Assembly: GCF_003846175.1 (NCBI RefSeq) | Contig: NZ_ML123045.1 | Coordinates: forward strand, 445,807-509,806 | Reading direction: 5' to 3' | DNA from: Streptomyces sp. ADI95-17 | GTDB lineage: Bacteria; Actinomycetota; Actinomycetes; Streptomycetales; Streptomycetaceae | DNA: 64,000 nt | In this document: positions 51,975 through 61,189 of the stretch, piece by piece | How the letters are laid out: every line of letters begins with the position of its first letter | How positions within the stretch are numbered: position 1 is the stretch's first letter | Notes under the pieces: generated by a model | Seen by the model: the letters and a program-made list of their open reading frames with translations, nothing else | Told to the model about the DNA's origin: nothing | The model's database searches: none | Made by a program: the position numbers and the translations under genes

Positions 51975-52444
51975 GGCTTCGACGGTTCCACACCGGGGCC
52001 CCGGCCGCCGGACGGCCCCGGCTCGCCGAGCATCCGGCGCAGCAGGTCCCGCAGCACCGTCCGGTCCCCGTCCGACAGCTCGGCCAGCGGCTCCCGGGCG
52101 AAGGTGAGCGAATCGCGCAGCTGCTGCGCCGTCCGGGCGCCCAGCTCCGTGGGGGCGGCCAGCTTCACCCGCCGGTCGGCCGGGTCCGGCCTGCGCTCCA
52201 CCAGGCCGCGGGTCTCCAGCCGGTCGACGATGCCGGTGACGTTCGACGGCTCGCACTTCAGCTTCTGGGCGATCCTGCGCATGGGCATCGGCTCCAGAGA
52301 GAGCAGCCCGAGCACCCGCGCCTGCGCACCGGTGAGCGAGTGGGCCGCCGCCGCCTCGTCGTACTCCTCGTAGTAGCGCGCCACGACGGTGCCGATGAGC
52401 TCGACGACTTCGAGGGTCAGAGGGTCTGTACGGGTGGTGGCCAT
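51971..52444 (-). CDS. MarR family transcriptional regulator
   Basis: This 157-residue winged-helix repressor has DNA-binding helices in MPMRRIAQKLKCEPSNVTGIVDRLETRGLVERRPDPADRRVK. A Cys sits inside the recognition segment (KLKCEPSNV), which may allow redox control, but the N-terminal reactive Cys of OhrR is absent. The ATG (52442-52444) faces a divergent oxidoreductase gene across a 151-bp region holding two tandem operators, so it probably represses both itself and the oxidoreductase gene. Confidence 0.93.
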   Translation of the reverse strand: MATTRTDPLTLEVVELIGTVVARYYEEYDEAAAAHSLTGAQARVLGLLSLEPMPMRRIAQKLKCEPSNVTGIVDRLETRGLVERRPDPADRRVKLAAPTELGARTAQQLRDSLTFAREPLAELSDGDRTVLRDLLRRMLGEPGPSGGRGPGVEPSKP

Positions 52445-52460
52445 GACACCCAGGATAGCC

Positions 52461-52518
52461 GGTTGCTTGACAACATGAAATATTCAGGAGCATGGTTGTT
52501 TCACAACCTGAAGTATTT
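52461..52518. promoter_or_regulatory. Tandem MarR operators
   Basis: Two 25-bp direct repeats start 33 bp apart (52461-52485 and 52494-52518), differing at five positions. Each contains an inverted repeat: GGTTG-N5-CAACC (perfect, 52494-52508) and GGTTG-N5-CAACA (52461-52475), followed by TGAA.TATT. The spacing of about three helical turns puts both on the same DNA face. Confidence 0.75.
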
Positions 52519-52595
52519 CGCTTCCCCGGTACGGCCCCGACCGCCCCGGCCGGAGCTTCCCCCACCGCGCAGGACTTCAAGGAGAACCCGAACCC

Positions 52596-53615
52596 ATGTC
52601 AGCAGCACTTCCCACGTCCGGCCGTGAATGGCACCTCGTCGCCCGCCCCCACGGCTGGCCGAAGGCCGAGGATTTCGCGCTGCGTGAGGTCCCGGTCGCC
52701 GCGCCCGGCGAGGGCCGGGTCCTCGTCCGCAACCTGCACTTCTCGGTCGACCCCTACATGCGGGGCCGGATGAACGACGTGAAGTCGTACACCCCGCCCT
52801 TCAAGCTCGACCACCCCATGGACGGCGGAGCGGTCGGCGAGGTCATCGCCTCGAACGCCGACGGCCTCGCGGTCGGCGACCACGTCCTGCACGGTCTCGG
52901 CTGGCGCGAGTACGCCGACGTCCCGGCCAAGCACGCCGTGAAGGTCGACCCCTCGCTCGCCCCGCTCTCCGCCTACCTCGGTGTGCTCGGCATGACCGGG
53001 CTCACCGCCTACGCGGGCCTCTTCGACGTCGCCTCCTTCAAGCCGGGCGACGCCGTCTTCGTCTCCGGCGCGGCCGGCGCGGTCGGCAGCCAGGTCGGCC
53101 AGATGGCCAGGATCAAGGGCGCCTCGCGGGTCATCGGCTCGGCCGGCTCCGACGAGAAGGTCAAGCTCCTCGTCGAGGAGTACGGCTTCGACGCCGCCTT
53201 CAACTACAAGAACGGCCCGGTCGCCGATCAGCTGCGCGAGGCCGCCCCCGACGGCATCGACGTCTACTTCGACAACGTCGGCGGCGAGCACCTCGAAGCG
53301 GCGATCTCCTCGCTCAACCTGCACGGCCGCGTCACCGTCTGCGGAATGATCGCCCAGTACAACGCGACCGAGCCGACCCCCGGCCCGCGCAACCTCGCCC
53401 TCGTCATCGGCAAGCGGCTGCGCATCCAGGGCATGCTCGTCGGCGACCACGCCGACCTCCAGCCGCAGTTCGTCCAGGAGGTCGCCGGCTGGCTGGCCTC
53501 GGGCGAGCTGAAGTACAACGAGACCTTCGTCGAGGGCATCGAGAACGGCTTCGAGGCCTTCCTCGGCCTGCTGCGCGGCGAGAACACCGGAAAGATGATC
53601 GTCTCCCTCGCCTGA
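52596..53615 (+). CDS. NADP-dependent MDR-family oxidoreductase (CurA/LTB4 dehydrogenase-like)
   Basis: This 339-residue zinc-independent medium-chain reductase reduces the double bond of alpha,beta-unsaturated carbonyls using NADPH. The N-terminus VNLHFSVDPYMRGRM-like motif (LHFSVDPYMRGRMNDVKSY), the cofactor motif VFVSGAAGAVGSQVGQMA, and IDVYFDNVGGEHLEAAISSLNLHGRVTVCGMIAQYN are diagnostic. A detoxification role fits control by the divergent MarR protein. The start is ATG 52596 with AAGGAG (52579-52584) upstream. Confidence 0.93.
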   Translation: MSAALPTSGREWHLVARPHGWPKAEDFALREVPVAAPGEGRVLVRNLHFSVDPYMRGRMNDVKSYTPPFKLDHPMDGGAVGEVIASNADGLAVGDHVLHGLGWREYADVPAKHAVKVDPSLAPLSAYLGVLGMTGLTAYAGLFDVASFKPGDAVFVSGAAGAVGSQVGQMARIKGASRVIGSAGSDEKVKLLVEEYGFDAAFNYKNGPVADQLREAAPDGIDVYFDNVGGEHLEAAISSLNLHGRVTVCGMIAQYNATEPTPGPRNLALVIGKRLRIQGMLVGDHADLQPQFVQEVAGWLASGELKYNETFVEGIENGFEAFLGLLRGENTGKMIVSLA

Positions 53616-53704
53616 CAGCCGCTCCGGCGGACCGGTTAGGCTCACCCACAGGCCGCCGCGATCGTGGGCGCGAGTCGCGGCGCACAGCAGGAGGAATCCT
53701 CAGC

Positions 53705-54133
53705 ATGACCATTCAGGACATAACCGTTGCCTACACCGCCGTCGCCACCGCCGAGAACGGTCGTGACGGCCGCGTCTCGTCCGACGACGGCAACCTCGAC
53801 GTCATCGTCAACCCGCCGAAGGCCATGGGCGGAAGCGGCGCGGGCACCAACCCGGAGCAGCTCTTCGCGGCCGGCTACAGCGCCTGCTTCCAGGGCGCGC
53901 TGGGCGTCGTCGCCCGCCAGGAGAAGGCGGACATCACCGGCTCCACGGTGACCGCCGAGGTCTCCATCGGCAAGACGGCCGAGGGCGGCTTCGGCCTGGA
54001 GGTGGCGATCAGCGCCACCATCCCGAACGTCGACACCGCCACCGCGCAGTCGCTCGTCGAGAAGGCCCACCAGGTGTGCCCGTACTCGAACGCCACCCGT
54101 GGAAACATCAAGGTCGAGCTGTCGGTCGCCTGA
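53705..54133 (+). CDS. Ohr-type organic hydroperoxide resistance protein
   Basis: This 142-residue thiol peroxidase of the OsmC/Ohr family reduces organic and fatty-acid hydroperoxides. The two reactive cysteines are Cys61 (FAAGYSACFQGAL) and Cys125 (HQVCPYSNATRGN), and the N-terminal VAYTAVATAENGRDGRVSSDDG strand region is typical. ATG 53705 follows AGGAGG (53689-53694) by 10 nt. It is 89 bp after the MDR gene and may be part of the same oxidative/electrophile defence group. A strong terminator follows. Confidence 0.93.
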   Translation: MTIQDITVAYTAVATAENGRDGRVSSDDGNLDVIVNPPKAMGGSGAGTNPEQLFAAGYSACFQGALGVVARQEKADITGSTVTAEVSIGKTAEGGFGLEVAISATIPNVDTATAQSLVEKAHQVCPYSNATRGNIKVELSVA

Positions 54134-54151
54134 CCGGCCGCCCGCGACAGA

Positions 54152-54188
54152 CGAAGGGCCGCACTCCCGAACGGGGTGCGGCCCTTCG
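54152..54188 (+). terminator. Terminator after the Ohr gene
   Basis: Arms CGAAGGGCCGCAC (54152-54164) and GTGCGGCCCTTCG (54176-54188) are perfect complements with an 11-nt loop. Confidence 0.85.
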
Positions 54189-54302
54189 CCGTCGCCACTC
54201 GCGGCAACGGCCGCCGACCATTGGGGACAAACCGTCCGGCGGGCCGCGCCCCGTCCCAACTCCCAGGTCAGGGGCCCCCTTCGTCACCAGTACGCTGACG
54301 CC

Positions 54303-55094
54303 ATGCGTGATCTGGGTGCGGGCTTCGGCTACTTGATAAAGGGACAGCGCTGGGCCGTCCGGCACGGGCGCTGGTTCGGTTTCGGGCTGCTGCCCGGGCT
54401 CATCACACTCGTGCTGTACGCGGGTGCCCTGGTCGGTCTCGGCCACGGCGCGGACGACCTCGTGGACTGGGCGACGCCGTTCGCCGACGACTGGTCCTCG
54501 CCCTGGCTCGGGCTGCTGCGCAACACCCTGACCGTGCTGGTCTTCGGTCTCGGCCTCTTCCTCGCCGTGATCACGTTCACCGCCGTGACCCTGCTGGTCG
54601 GACAGCCCTTCTACGAGTCGCTCTCCGAGCAGGTCGACCGCACCGAGGGCGGCGACGTCCCCGAGTCCGGGCTGCCGCTCTGGCGGGAGCTGTGGATCTC
54701 CGCCCGCGACAGCGTCCGCATCCTGGTGCGGGTGGGGCTCTACTCGGTGCTGCTCTTCGCCCTCGGATTCGTCCCGGTCCTCGGCCAGACCGTCGTCCCC
54801 GTGCTCGGCTTCTGCGTCACCGGCTACTTCCTCGCCGAGGAGCTCACCGCCGTCGCGCTCCAGCGCCGCGGCATGGTGCTGCGCGACCGGCTCGCGCTGC
54901 TGCGCGGCCGGCGGCTGCTGACCCTCGGCTTCGGTGTACCGCTGGGGCTCGCCTTCCTGATCCCGTTCGTCGCCGTGTTCCTGATGCCGGGGGCCGTCGC
55001 CGGAGCGACCCTGCTGGCGCGCGACCTGGTCGCGCCCGCCGAGGACGACGACGAGGACGACGCCCCGACCCCGTACACCCTCGACAAGGGCTGA
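54303..55094 (+). CDS. EI24 domain-containing membrane protein (CysZ-like)
   Basis: This 263-residue protein has about four to six hydrophobic segments and begins MRDLGAGFGYLIKGQRWAVRHGRWFGFGLLPGLITLVLY, typical of the EI24/CysZ family. GQPFYESLSEQVDR and GYFLAEELTAVALQRRGM are conserved. The tail is acidic (AEDDDEDDAPT). CysZ proteins import sulfate; the actinobacterial members have no proven role. ATG 54303 lies 5 nt after TACGCT (54292-54297), suggesting a leaderless message. It is 15 bp upstream of the LysE gene in the same operon. Confidence 0.88.
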   Translation: MRDLGAGFGYLIKGQRWAVRHGRWFGFGLLPGLITLVLYAGALVGLGHGADDLVDWATPFADDWSSPWLGLLRNTLTVLVFGLGLFLAVITFTAVTLLVGQPFYESLSEQVDRTEGGDVPESGLPLWRELWISARDSVRILVRVGLYSVLLFALGFVPVLGQTVVPVLGFCVTGYFLAEELTAVALQRRGMVLRDRLALLRGRRLLTLGFGVPLGLAFLIPFVAVFLMPGAVAGATLLARDLVAPAEDDDEDDAPTPYTLDKG

Positions 55095-55109
55095 GGAGAA
55101 CATCCGCCC

Positions 55110-55718
55110 ATGACCGAGCTCATCGCTGTCGCCGTCATCACCGTTCTCGCCGTCATCAGCCCGGGCGCGGACTTCGCGATGGTCATCCGCAACAGCTACC
55201 TCTACGGCCGTACGACGGGGCTCATGGCCGCCGCCGGGGTCGCCGCCGGCGTCCTCGTCCACGTCACGTACACGATGCTCGGCGTCGGGCTGCTGATCGC
55301 CTCGTCGACCGCCCTGTTCACCGCGATCAAACTGGTCGGCGCGGGCTATCTCGTCTACATCGGCCTGCGGACCTTCTTCGCCCGCGGCGACCTCGACGTC
55401 GACCTGGAGTCCAAGCCGCAGCTGACGCGGCTCGGGGCCCTGCGCACCGGCTTCCTCACCAACGCGCTGAACCCCAAGACCACGCTCTTCGTCGTGTCGA
55501 CCTTCACCCAGGTCGTCGGGCCCGACACCGCCCTGTGGCAGCAGGCCGGTTACGGGCTGTTCATGTCCGCCGCCCACTTCGGCTGGTTCGCCCTGGTCGC
55601 GCTGTTCTTCTCGAACTCGCGGCTGCGCACCTCGATGCTGAAGTGGCAGAAGGCCCTCAACCGGGGCATCGGATCCGTGCTCGTCGGACTGGGCGTCACC
55701 CTGGGCCTGGCCCGCTGA
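55110..55718 (+). CDS. LysE family amino-acid exporter
   Basis: This 202-residue membrane protein has six hydrophobic helices and the LysE/RhtB pattern: VITVLAVISPGADFAMVIRNSYLYGRTTGLMAAAGVAAGVLVH near the start, KLVGAGYLVYIGLRTFF, and FLTNALNPKTTLFVVSTF. Family members export lysine, threonine, homoserine lactone and similar compounds. ATG 55110 has GAGGAG (55092-55097) upstream, overlapping the EI24 stop. It converges on the amino-acid oxidase gene 21 bp downstream. Confidence 0.93.
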   Translation: MTELIAVAVITVLAVISPGADFAMVIRNSYLYGRTTGLMAAAGVAAGVLVHVTYTMLGVGLLIASSTALFTAIKLVGAGYLVYIGLRTFFARGDLDVDLESKPQLTRLGALRTGFLTNALNPKTTLFVVSTFTQVVGPDTALWQQAGYGLFMSAAHFGWFALVALFFSNSRLRTSMLKWQKALNRGIGSVLVGLGVTLGLAR

Positions 55719-55739
55719 GCGACGCCCGCCGGGCCCGGG

Positions 55740-57695
55740 TCAGCTGGTGTGCACCTCAAGCGCCGACCTGACCGCCGACTCCAGCGCCCCCTCGATCCAG
55801 GCCGGCTTGACCGAGGTGTGGTCGCCGGCGAAGTGCAGCGGCCCCTCGGCCGACCGCACATCGGCGAGGAGTTCGGTGTGCTGGCCCGGCAGCAGTACCG
55901 AGGCCTCGCCGTACGCGTACTGGTCGCGCATCCACGACTGGGTGGCCCCGGCCCCCGTGTAGAACACCTCGATGCGCTGCCCGTACACGTCCTGCACCCC
56001 GCCGAGCGTGTGCGGGTAGCGCTCGTCGTCGTCCAGCGAGTCCCACTTCAGGGCGTCGTCGGCCCAGCTGTACGAGGCGAGGAGGACACCGCCCTTGCTG
56101 TTCTCGACCGGGTGGGAGGGCTGGTAGATGAAGCGGTTGGCGTTGTCGGTGACCGATCCGCCGCCGATGACGTGCGCCGCCTCGGGCTGGTTGCGGGCGG
56201 TGGCCCGGGAAGCCGCGTAGTGCACCCGCTGGTTGGGGGTGATGTGGCCGGGCGGTACGGAGGGGTGCGCGCCGAGCAGCGAACCGTCGGCCGGTGCCTT
56301 GCCCAGCCGGTACTCGTCGTAGAGACCCGGCCTGACCTTCTCCAGCTCGATCTTCCAGTCCTTCTCCTCGAACTCCCACCAGCGGCGGCTGAATTCGAGC
56401 AGCACCTTGGTCGCCGTGTCGTAGTGGATCTCGGTGATCGCGCGCCGCTTGCCGTACGAGAGCGCGGGCGCGACGGGGATGTGGCGCAGCCCGGAGAACG
56501 GCACGGTGACGATCGCCCGGTCGCCGGTGAACTTCTGCCGCACCAGCGGCTTTCCGTCGCGGCCCTCGGAGACCGTCTCGACCTCGACGCCGTCGGGTCC
56601 GTAACTGATCCTGGTGGCCCGGCGGTCCAGCCGGACCAGGTCCTTGACCCGCTTGTACATCGCGTCGGCCAGGGTGGCCGTGCCGTCCGGCAGTTCGTAG
56701 AACGCGGTGTCCGGGCTGATCAGGGAGGCCCCGATGAAGCTGTGCACGAAGGCGAGATGGAGACGGGAGGTGAGGTTCTCGACCGTGCCGATGAGGTCGA
56801 TGGTGCGCTCGTCGAGCTTGGCCGCCTCGGTCAGGAAGCGGAACATCGACCAGTGCCCGTACTTCTGGATCACCCGGGCCCAGCCCTCGACGAGCTCCCG
56901 GCCCTCCTTGCCCTCGAACTCCTGCCGTACGGGCTTGAAGGCATCCCGCACGATCGACGCGGCGGTCTTGTTCTCGAACTCGGCGGGAACCCCGAACGAG
57001 CGGTTGACCGCCTGGGGCTTCGCCGCGTAGTCGGCCTTGCGCATCCGGACGCCGTTGACGTGGATCCAGGTGTGGTTGACGGGCTTGCCCTCGGCGTCGA
57101 CGTCCACCAGGTAGAAGGGGCGGCGCTTCAGACCGAAGCTGTCCATGAGGCCGGTGACCAGCGGATGGCTGTCGGGGATCCGCATCGCGCCGGCCTCGGC
57201 GTACTGGTTCGGGTCCGCGAACGGCGCCTTGGCGTTCTCGTGGCCGCCCTTGCGGAAGGTCTTGATCCGGCCGCCGACGCGGTTGCCGTTGGCCTCGATG
57301 ACGGTGACGGTGTGCCCGGCGCTGCGGAGCAGATGGGCGGCGGTGAGCCCGGCCGGACCGGCGCCGACGATCAGCACCTTCTTGGGGCCCCTGCTGCTGC
57401 GCGGCAGGCCCTTGGACAGCAGGATGTCGCGGTAGCGGGGGACCAGCGGCCGGTCCTGTTCGTCGACCACGAGGATGGCGCGGGCGACGGCCAGGCAGGC
57501 GTCCCAGTCGGAGCCGGTGGCCGCGGGGGCGAGCGCGGCACCGGAGGCGGTGGCGGATCCGGTGGCGGCGGGCGCCGCGGCGCGTGCGGTTCCGGCGGCG
57601 GTGACGGCCAGGGCCGCGGCACCGGCGGTGGCGCCGGTGATCAGGGTGCGGCGGGAGGGCCGGCCGGAGGTGGATCCGGTGGGGTTGGAAGTCAT
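55740..57695 (-). CDS. Tat-exported L-amino-acid oxidase-like flavin amine oxidase
   Basis: This 651-residue flavoenzyme oxidatively deaminates amino acids (or related amines) to keto acids, ammonia and H2O2. A twin-arginine signal ([31 protein letters not shown] at 15-16) directs folded export. The FAD motif is [14 protein letters not shown] (107-120), followed by [16 protein letters not shown]. The C-terminal [26 protein letters not shown] closes the FAD site. Length and pattern resemble Streptomyces L-glutamate/L-amino-acid oxidases, but the specificity residues cannot be verified by eye. The gene has its own upstream region and no obvious operon partner. Confidence 0.88.
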   Translation of the reverse strand: MTSNPTGSTSGRPSRRTLITGATAGAAALAVTAAGTARAAAPAATGSATASGAALAPAATGSDWDACLAVARAILVVDEQDRPLVPRYRDILLSKGLPRSSRGPKKVLIVGAGPAGLTAAHLLRSAGHTVTVIEANGNRVGGRIKTFRKGGHENAKAPFADPNQYAEAGAMRIPDSHPLVTGLMDSFGLKRRPFYLVDVDAEGKPVNHTWIHVNGVRMRKADYAAKPQAVNRSFGVPAEFENKTAASIVRDAFKPVRQEFEGKEGRELVEGWARVIQKYGHWSMFRFLTEAAKLDERTIDLIGTVENLTSRLHLAFVHSFIGASLISPDTAFYELPDGTATLADAMYKRVKDLVRLDRRATRISYGPDGVEVETVSEGRDGKPLVRQKFTGDRAIVTVPFSGLRHIPVAPALSYGKRRAITEIHYDTATKVLLEFSRRWWEFEEKDWKIELEKVRPGLYDEYRLGKAPADGSLLGAHPSVPPGHITPNQRVHYAASRATARNQPEAAHVIGGGSVTDNANRFIYQPSHPVENSKGGVLLASYSWADDALKWDSLDDDERYPHTLGGVQDVYGQRIEVFYTGAGATQSWMRDQYAYGEASVLLPGQHTELLADVRSAEGPLHFAGDHTSVKPAWIEGALESAVRSALEVHTS

Positions 57696-57924
57696 GCGGC
57701 AACCCTGGGGTGCCCCGGAGGGTGCCCTGTGCCCGGACGCGCGTAGACCGGCCCGAAATCACCCGCAGGGGGCGCCGACCGATCATGTTCCGCCCCGGTT
57801 GGTCGCAGGTCATGTCATGATTGACGGTTCTTCAAAGTCCTTGGCACGGTTCGTGGTTGAGGGTTCCGCGGGGCTCGGTCCGGTCCGTCGGCGCGGGGTC
57901 CGAGGAGCCCGGACCGGTCCGTCG

Positions 57925-58515
57925 TCACGGGTTCTCCGGAGCCCCCGGTCCGGTCGGCCGCAACAGCGCCAGGAAGTCCCCGAACGCCGCGGGCATGTCC
58001 ACCGAGTCCGGGTCCAGCAGCCACTGGTACTGGAGCCCGTCCAGCACCGCCACCAGCAGCGGCGCCGCACGCTCCGGGGTCAGTCCGCCCGGCAGCCGTT
58101 CGCCGTACTCCGCGCGCAGTATCGCCGCCATGCTCGCCCGGACCTGGGTGTAGCGGCGAGTGAAGAACTCCCGCGCCGGATGCCCCTCCGTCACGCTCTC
58201 GCCGAGCAGCGCCGAGAACGTCTGGACGATGCCGGGCCGCATCGCGTTGTACTCCACCAGCGAGGCCAGCAGCTCGATCCGCCAGACCCCGTCGCTCCGG
58301 GTGCCGCCCCCGGTGTCCCACTGGTCGCGCTCCTCCAGCACGGCGACGAGCAGCGCCTCCTTGGTCGGGAAGTAGTGCAGCAGCCCCTGCTGGCTGAGGC
58401 CGACCCGCTCGGCGACGGCGCTCAGCGAGGCGCCGCGATAGCCGCGCTCGGCGATCACTTCGAGCGTGGCCCGGACGATCTCCGCCCGGCGCTCCGTACT
58501 TCTGGCCCGCACCAT
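57925..58515 (-). CDS. TetR family transcriptional regulator
   Basis: This 196-residue repressor has an N-terminal helix-turn-helix (RRAEIVRATLEVIAERGYRGASLSAVAERVGLSQQGLLHYFPTKEALLVAVLEERD) and a helical ligand-binding domain. ATG 58513-58515 (MVRARSTERR) was chosen, with AAAGGGG upstream; a longer frame to ATG 58581 adds a Gly/Pro-rich stretch. It is divergent from the GH3 gene, and a palindrome lies between them, so it probably represses beta-glucoside use in the absence of a sugar signal. Confidence 0.92.
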   Translation of the reverse strand: MVRARSTERRAEIVRATLEVIAERGYRGASLSAVAERVGLSQQGLLHYFPTKEALLVAVLEERDQWDTGGGTRSDGVWRIELLASLVEYNAMRPGIVQTFSALLGESVTEGHPAREFFTRRYTQVRASMAAILRAEYGERLPGGLTPERAAPLLVAVLDGLQYQWLLDPDSVDMPAAFGDFLALLRPTGPGAPENP

Positions 58516-58597
58516 CGCCCCGGCCCCTTTCGGCGCTCCATCGGTCCCGCACAGGGGACCGTACGCCATCCCGAAAATCACGGAGTGATAACGAAAC

Positions 58598-58615
58598 CTA
58601 CTGGCCTACCTGTAG
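58598..58615. promoter_or_regulatory. TetR operator candidate
   Basis: The 18-bp palindrome CTAC-N-GG-N4-CC-N-GTAG lies between the TetR gene and the GH3 gene, about 50 bp before the GH3 start. Confidence 0.6.
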
Positions 58616-58666
58616 TGGGGTCAGTATGGAGGCATTCAGTCCAGAATCCGACCAGGAGGAACGGCC

Positions 58667-61138
58667 GTGGCAGACGCGTCCACACCCACCAACCCCGATG
58701 CGGTCCGCGAGGCCGTGGTCGACGCGGCGCTCGCCGCGCTGGGACTCGACGACAAGGCGCGGCTCCTGGCCGGCCAGGACATGTGGTCGCTGCCCGCGCT
58801 CCCGGAGATCGGGCTGCGCTCCCTGGTGATGTCCGACGGGCCGATCGGGGTCCGGGGCGTCGCCTGGAGCGCCGACGACCCGTCCGTCGCGCTGCCCTCG
58901 CCCACCGCGCTGGCCGCGACCTGGGACCCGGCGCTGGCCCGCCGGGCCGGCCGGCTGCTCGCCCAGGAGGCCCACCGCAAGGGGGTGCACGTCCTGCTCG
59001 CCCCGACCGTGAACCTCCACCGCTCCCCGCTCGGCGGGCGCCACTTCGAGACGTACAGCGAGGACCCGTACCTCACCGGCGAGATCGGCACCGGCTACGT
59101 CCTCGGGGTGCAGGACGGCGGGGTCGGCACGACCGTCAAGCACTTCGTGGCCAACGACGCCGAGACCGACCGCTTCACCGTCGACAACATCGTCTCCCCG
59201 CGCGCCCTGCGCGAGATCTACCTCGCCCCGTTCGAACGGATCGTCAGGAACGCCCACCCCTGGGGCGTCATGTCGGCCTACAACCGGGTCAACGGCTCCA
59301 CCATGACCGAGCACCGCTATCTGCAGAACGCGGTGCTGCGCGGCGAATGGGGCTTCGACGGCTACATCGTCTCCGACTGGCTGGCCGCCCGCTCCACCGT
59401 CGCCGCCGTCAACGGCGGCCTCGACGTCGCGATGCCCGGCCCGAAGACCGTGTACGGCAAGGCGCTCGCCGACGCCGTGCGGGCGGGTGAGGTCGAGGAG
59501 TCCGTCGTCGACGGCGCGGTACGCAATGTGCTGCGGCTGGCCGCCCGTATCGGCATCCTGGACGGCGCCCCGCCCGTCGTCGACGAGGCCGCCCGCCCCG
59601 ACGACATCGACGGTGACGCGCTGGCCCGCGAGATCGCCCGCCGCTCCTTCGTGCTGGTGCGCAACGAACGCGCCGCCCTCCCGATCGACCCGGCGGCCGT
59701 CCGCCGGATCGCGGTCAGCGGGGCGCTCGCCCGGGACGCCCGGGTCCTCGGCGGCGGCTCCGCCCAGGTCTTCCCGCACCACATCGTCACCCCGCTCGAC
59801 GGCCTCCTCGCGGCCCTCCCCGGGGACGTCGTCGACTTCCGGGTCGGCGCCGACCCGAACACCGAACTCACCCCCGCCGAGAAGGGCTTCGAGTTCACGG
59901 CGGTCTGCTACGACGAGGCCGGCACCGTCATCGGCACCGCACCGCTGCGGGGCGGCACCGTCCAGTGGATCGGCGACGACCTCCCCGAGGGCGTCACCCG
60001 TGCGAACCTGCACAGCGTCGAGATCACCGGCACCTTCGTCCCGCGCGACAGCGGCGAGCACGTCTTCGGCACCCGCGGCACCGGCGCGCTCACCCTCACC
60101 GTCGCGGGCGAGACCCTGTACGACGAGATCCACCGGGTCGTCGGATCCGCCGACCCGGGCGAGGCCTTCTTCGGCAACCCGCTGGAGCGCGGCCGGATCA
60201 CCCTCACCGCGGGCGAACCCGTCGAGCTCTCGCTCCGGCAGGTCCCCGAGACCCTGGGCGACGACCAGCCGGTCCTCGGCGTCTCGTTCTCGCTCTGCCA
60301 CCTCGGCCCGCGCCGCGACCCGCGGGAGCTGATCGCCGAGGCCGTCGAGGCGGCCCGCGCCGCCGACACCGCGATCGTGGTCGTCGGCACCACCGAACGC
60401 GTCGAGTCCGAGGGCTTCGACCGCACCGATCTGAGGCTCCCGGGCCACCAGGACGACCTGGTCCGTGCCGTCGCCGCCGCCAACCCGGACACCGTCGTGA
60501 TCGTCAACTCCGGCTCCCCGGTGGAGCTCCCGTGGCGCGACGAGGTCGCCGCGGTCCTGCTCGGCTGGTTCCCCGGCCAGGAGGCCGGCCACGCACTCGC
60601 GGACGTGCTGCTCGGCGCCGCGGAACCGGGCGGGCGCCTCCCCACCACCTGGCCGGCCGCGCTCGCCGACGTACCGGTGCTGAACACCACCCCGACCGGC
60701 GGCGAACTCCACTACGACGAGGGCGTCTTCGTCGGCTACCGGGCCTGGGAGAAGGCCGGCACCACACCCGCCTACCCCTTCGGTCACGGACTGGGCTACA
60801 CCACCTGGGAGTACGAGAGCCTGGAGGCCGGCCCGGACTCCGTCACCGTCCGAGTCCGCAACACCGGCACCCGGCCGGGCGCCGAGACCGTCCAGATCTA
60901 CCTCGCGCCCCGGGACGGCACCGCCGACCGCCCGGCCCGCCGGCTGGCCGGCTTCGCACGGGTCGAGGCGGCGCCCGGCGAGAGCGCCGAGGCGGTCGTC
61001 GCGCTGGAGCGGCGCGCCTACGAGATCTGGGACGAGGAGGCGTACGACTGGGTCCTGGTCCCCGGCACGTACGAGGTGCAGGCGGCCCGTTCGCTCGGTG
61101 ACGTACGCCGGACGGCGGTCCTGGACATCAAGGAATAG
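58667..61138 (+). CDS. Glycoside hydrolase family 3 beta-glucosidase with PA14 domain
   Basis: This 823-residue enzyme hydrolyses beta-glucosides or related beta-glycosides in a retaining mechanism. No signal peptide is visible, so it acts inside the cell. The GH3 barrel contains GVHVLLAPTVNLHRSPLGGRHFETYSEDPYLTG, the KHFVANDAETDR block and the nucleophile Asp237 in GYIVSDW. A PA14-like insert (VEITGTFVPRDSGEHVFGTRGTG...) lies about residues 400-550, within the second GH3 domain. The C-terminus carries the fibronectin-III-like domain (VRVRNTGTRPGAETVQIYLAPRDG). GTG 58667 follows AGGAGG (58652-58657). The TetR gene upstream likely controls it. Confidence 0.94.
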   Translation: MADASTPTNPDAVREAVVDAALAALGLDDKARLLAGQDMWSLPALPEIGLRSLVMSDGPIGVRGVAWSADDPSVALPSPTALAATWDPALARRAGRLLAQEAHRKGVHVLLAPTVNLHRSPLGGRHFETYSEDPYLTGEIGTGYVLGVQDGGVGTTVKHFVANDAETDRFTVDNIVSPRALREIYLAPFERIVRNAHPWGVMSAYNRVNGSTMTEHRYLQNAVLRGEWGFDGYIVSDWLAARSTVAAVNGGLDVAMPGPKTVYGKALADAVRAGEVEESVVDGAVRNVLRLAARIGILDGAPPVVDEAARPDDIDGDALAREIARRSFVLVRNERAALPIDPAAVRRIAVSGALARDARVLGGGSAQVFPHHIVTPLDGLLAALPGDVVDFRVGADPNTELTPAEKGFEFTAVCYDEAGTVIGTAPLRGGTVQWIGDDLPEGVTRANLHSVEITGTFVPRDSGEHVFGTRGTGALTLTVAGETLYDEIHRVVGSADPGEAFFGNPLERGRITLTAGEPVELSLRQVPETLGDDQPVLGVSFSLCHLGPRRDPRELIAEAVEAARAADTAIVVVGTTERVESEGFDRTDLRLPGHQDDLVRAVAAANPDTVVIVNSGSPVELPWRDEVAAVLLGWFPGQEAGHALADVLLGAAEPGGRLPTTWPAALADVPVLNTTPTGGELHYDEGVFVGYRAWEKAGTTPAYPFGHGLGYTTWEYESLEAGPDSVTVRVRNTGTRPGAETVQIYLAPRDGTADRPARRLAGFARVEAAPGESAEAVVALERRAYEIWDEEAYDWVLVPGTYEVQAARSLGDVRRTAVLDIKE

Positions 61139-61146
61139 GCGGGCCG

Positions 61147-61183
61147 GGCAGGGGGCCGGGCGGCTGTCGTCCGGCCCCCTGCC
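61147..61183. terminator. Bidirectional terminator between GH3 and aldose epimerase genes
   Basis: Perfect 13-bp arms GGCAGGGGGCCGG (61147-61159) and CCGGCCCCCTGCC (61171-61183) lie between convergent stops. Confidence 0.85.
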
Positions 61184-61189
61184 GCCCCG

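Noticed and set aside
51971..52444. Identification of the MarR protein as OhrR because of the nearby Ohr gene
   Set aside because: It lacks the N-terminal reactive Cys of OhrR, and its operators sit at the MDR reductase promoter, not at the Ohr gene.
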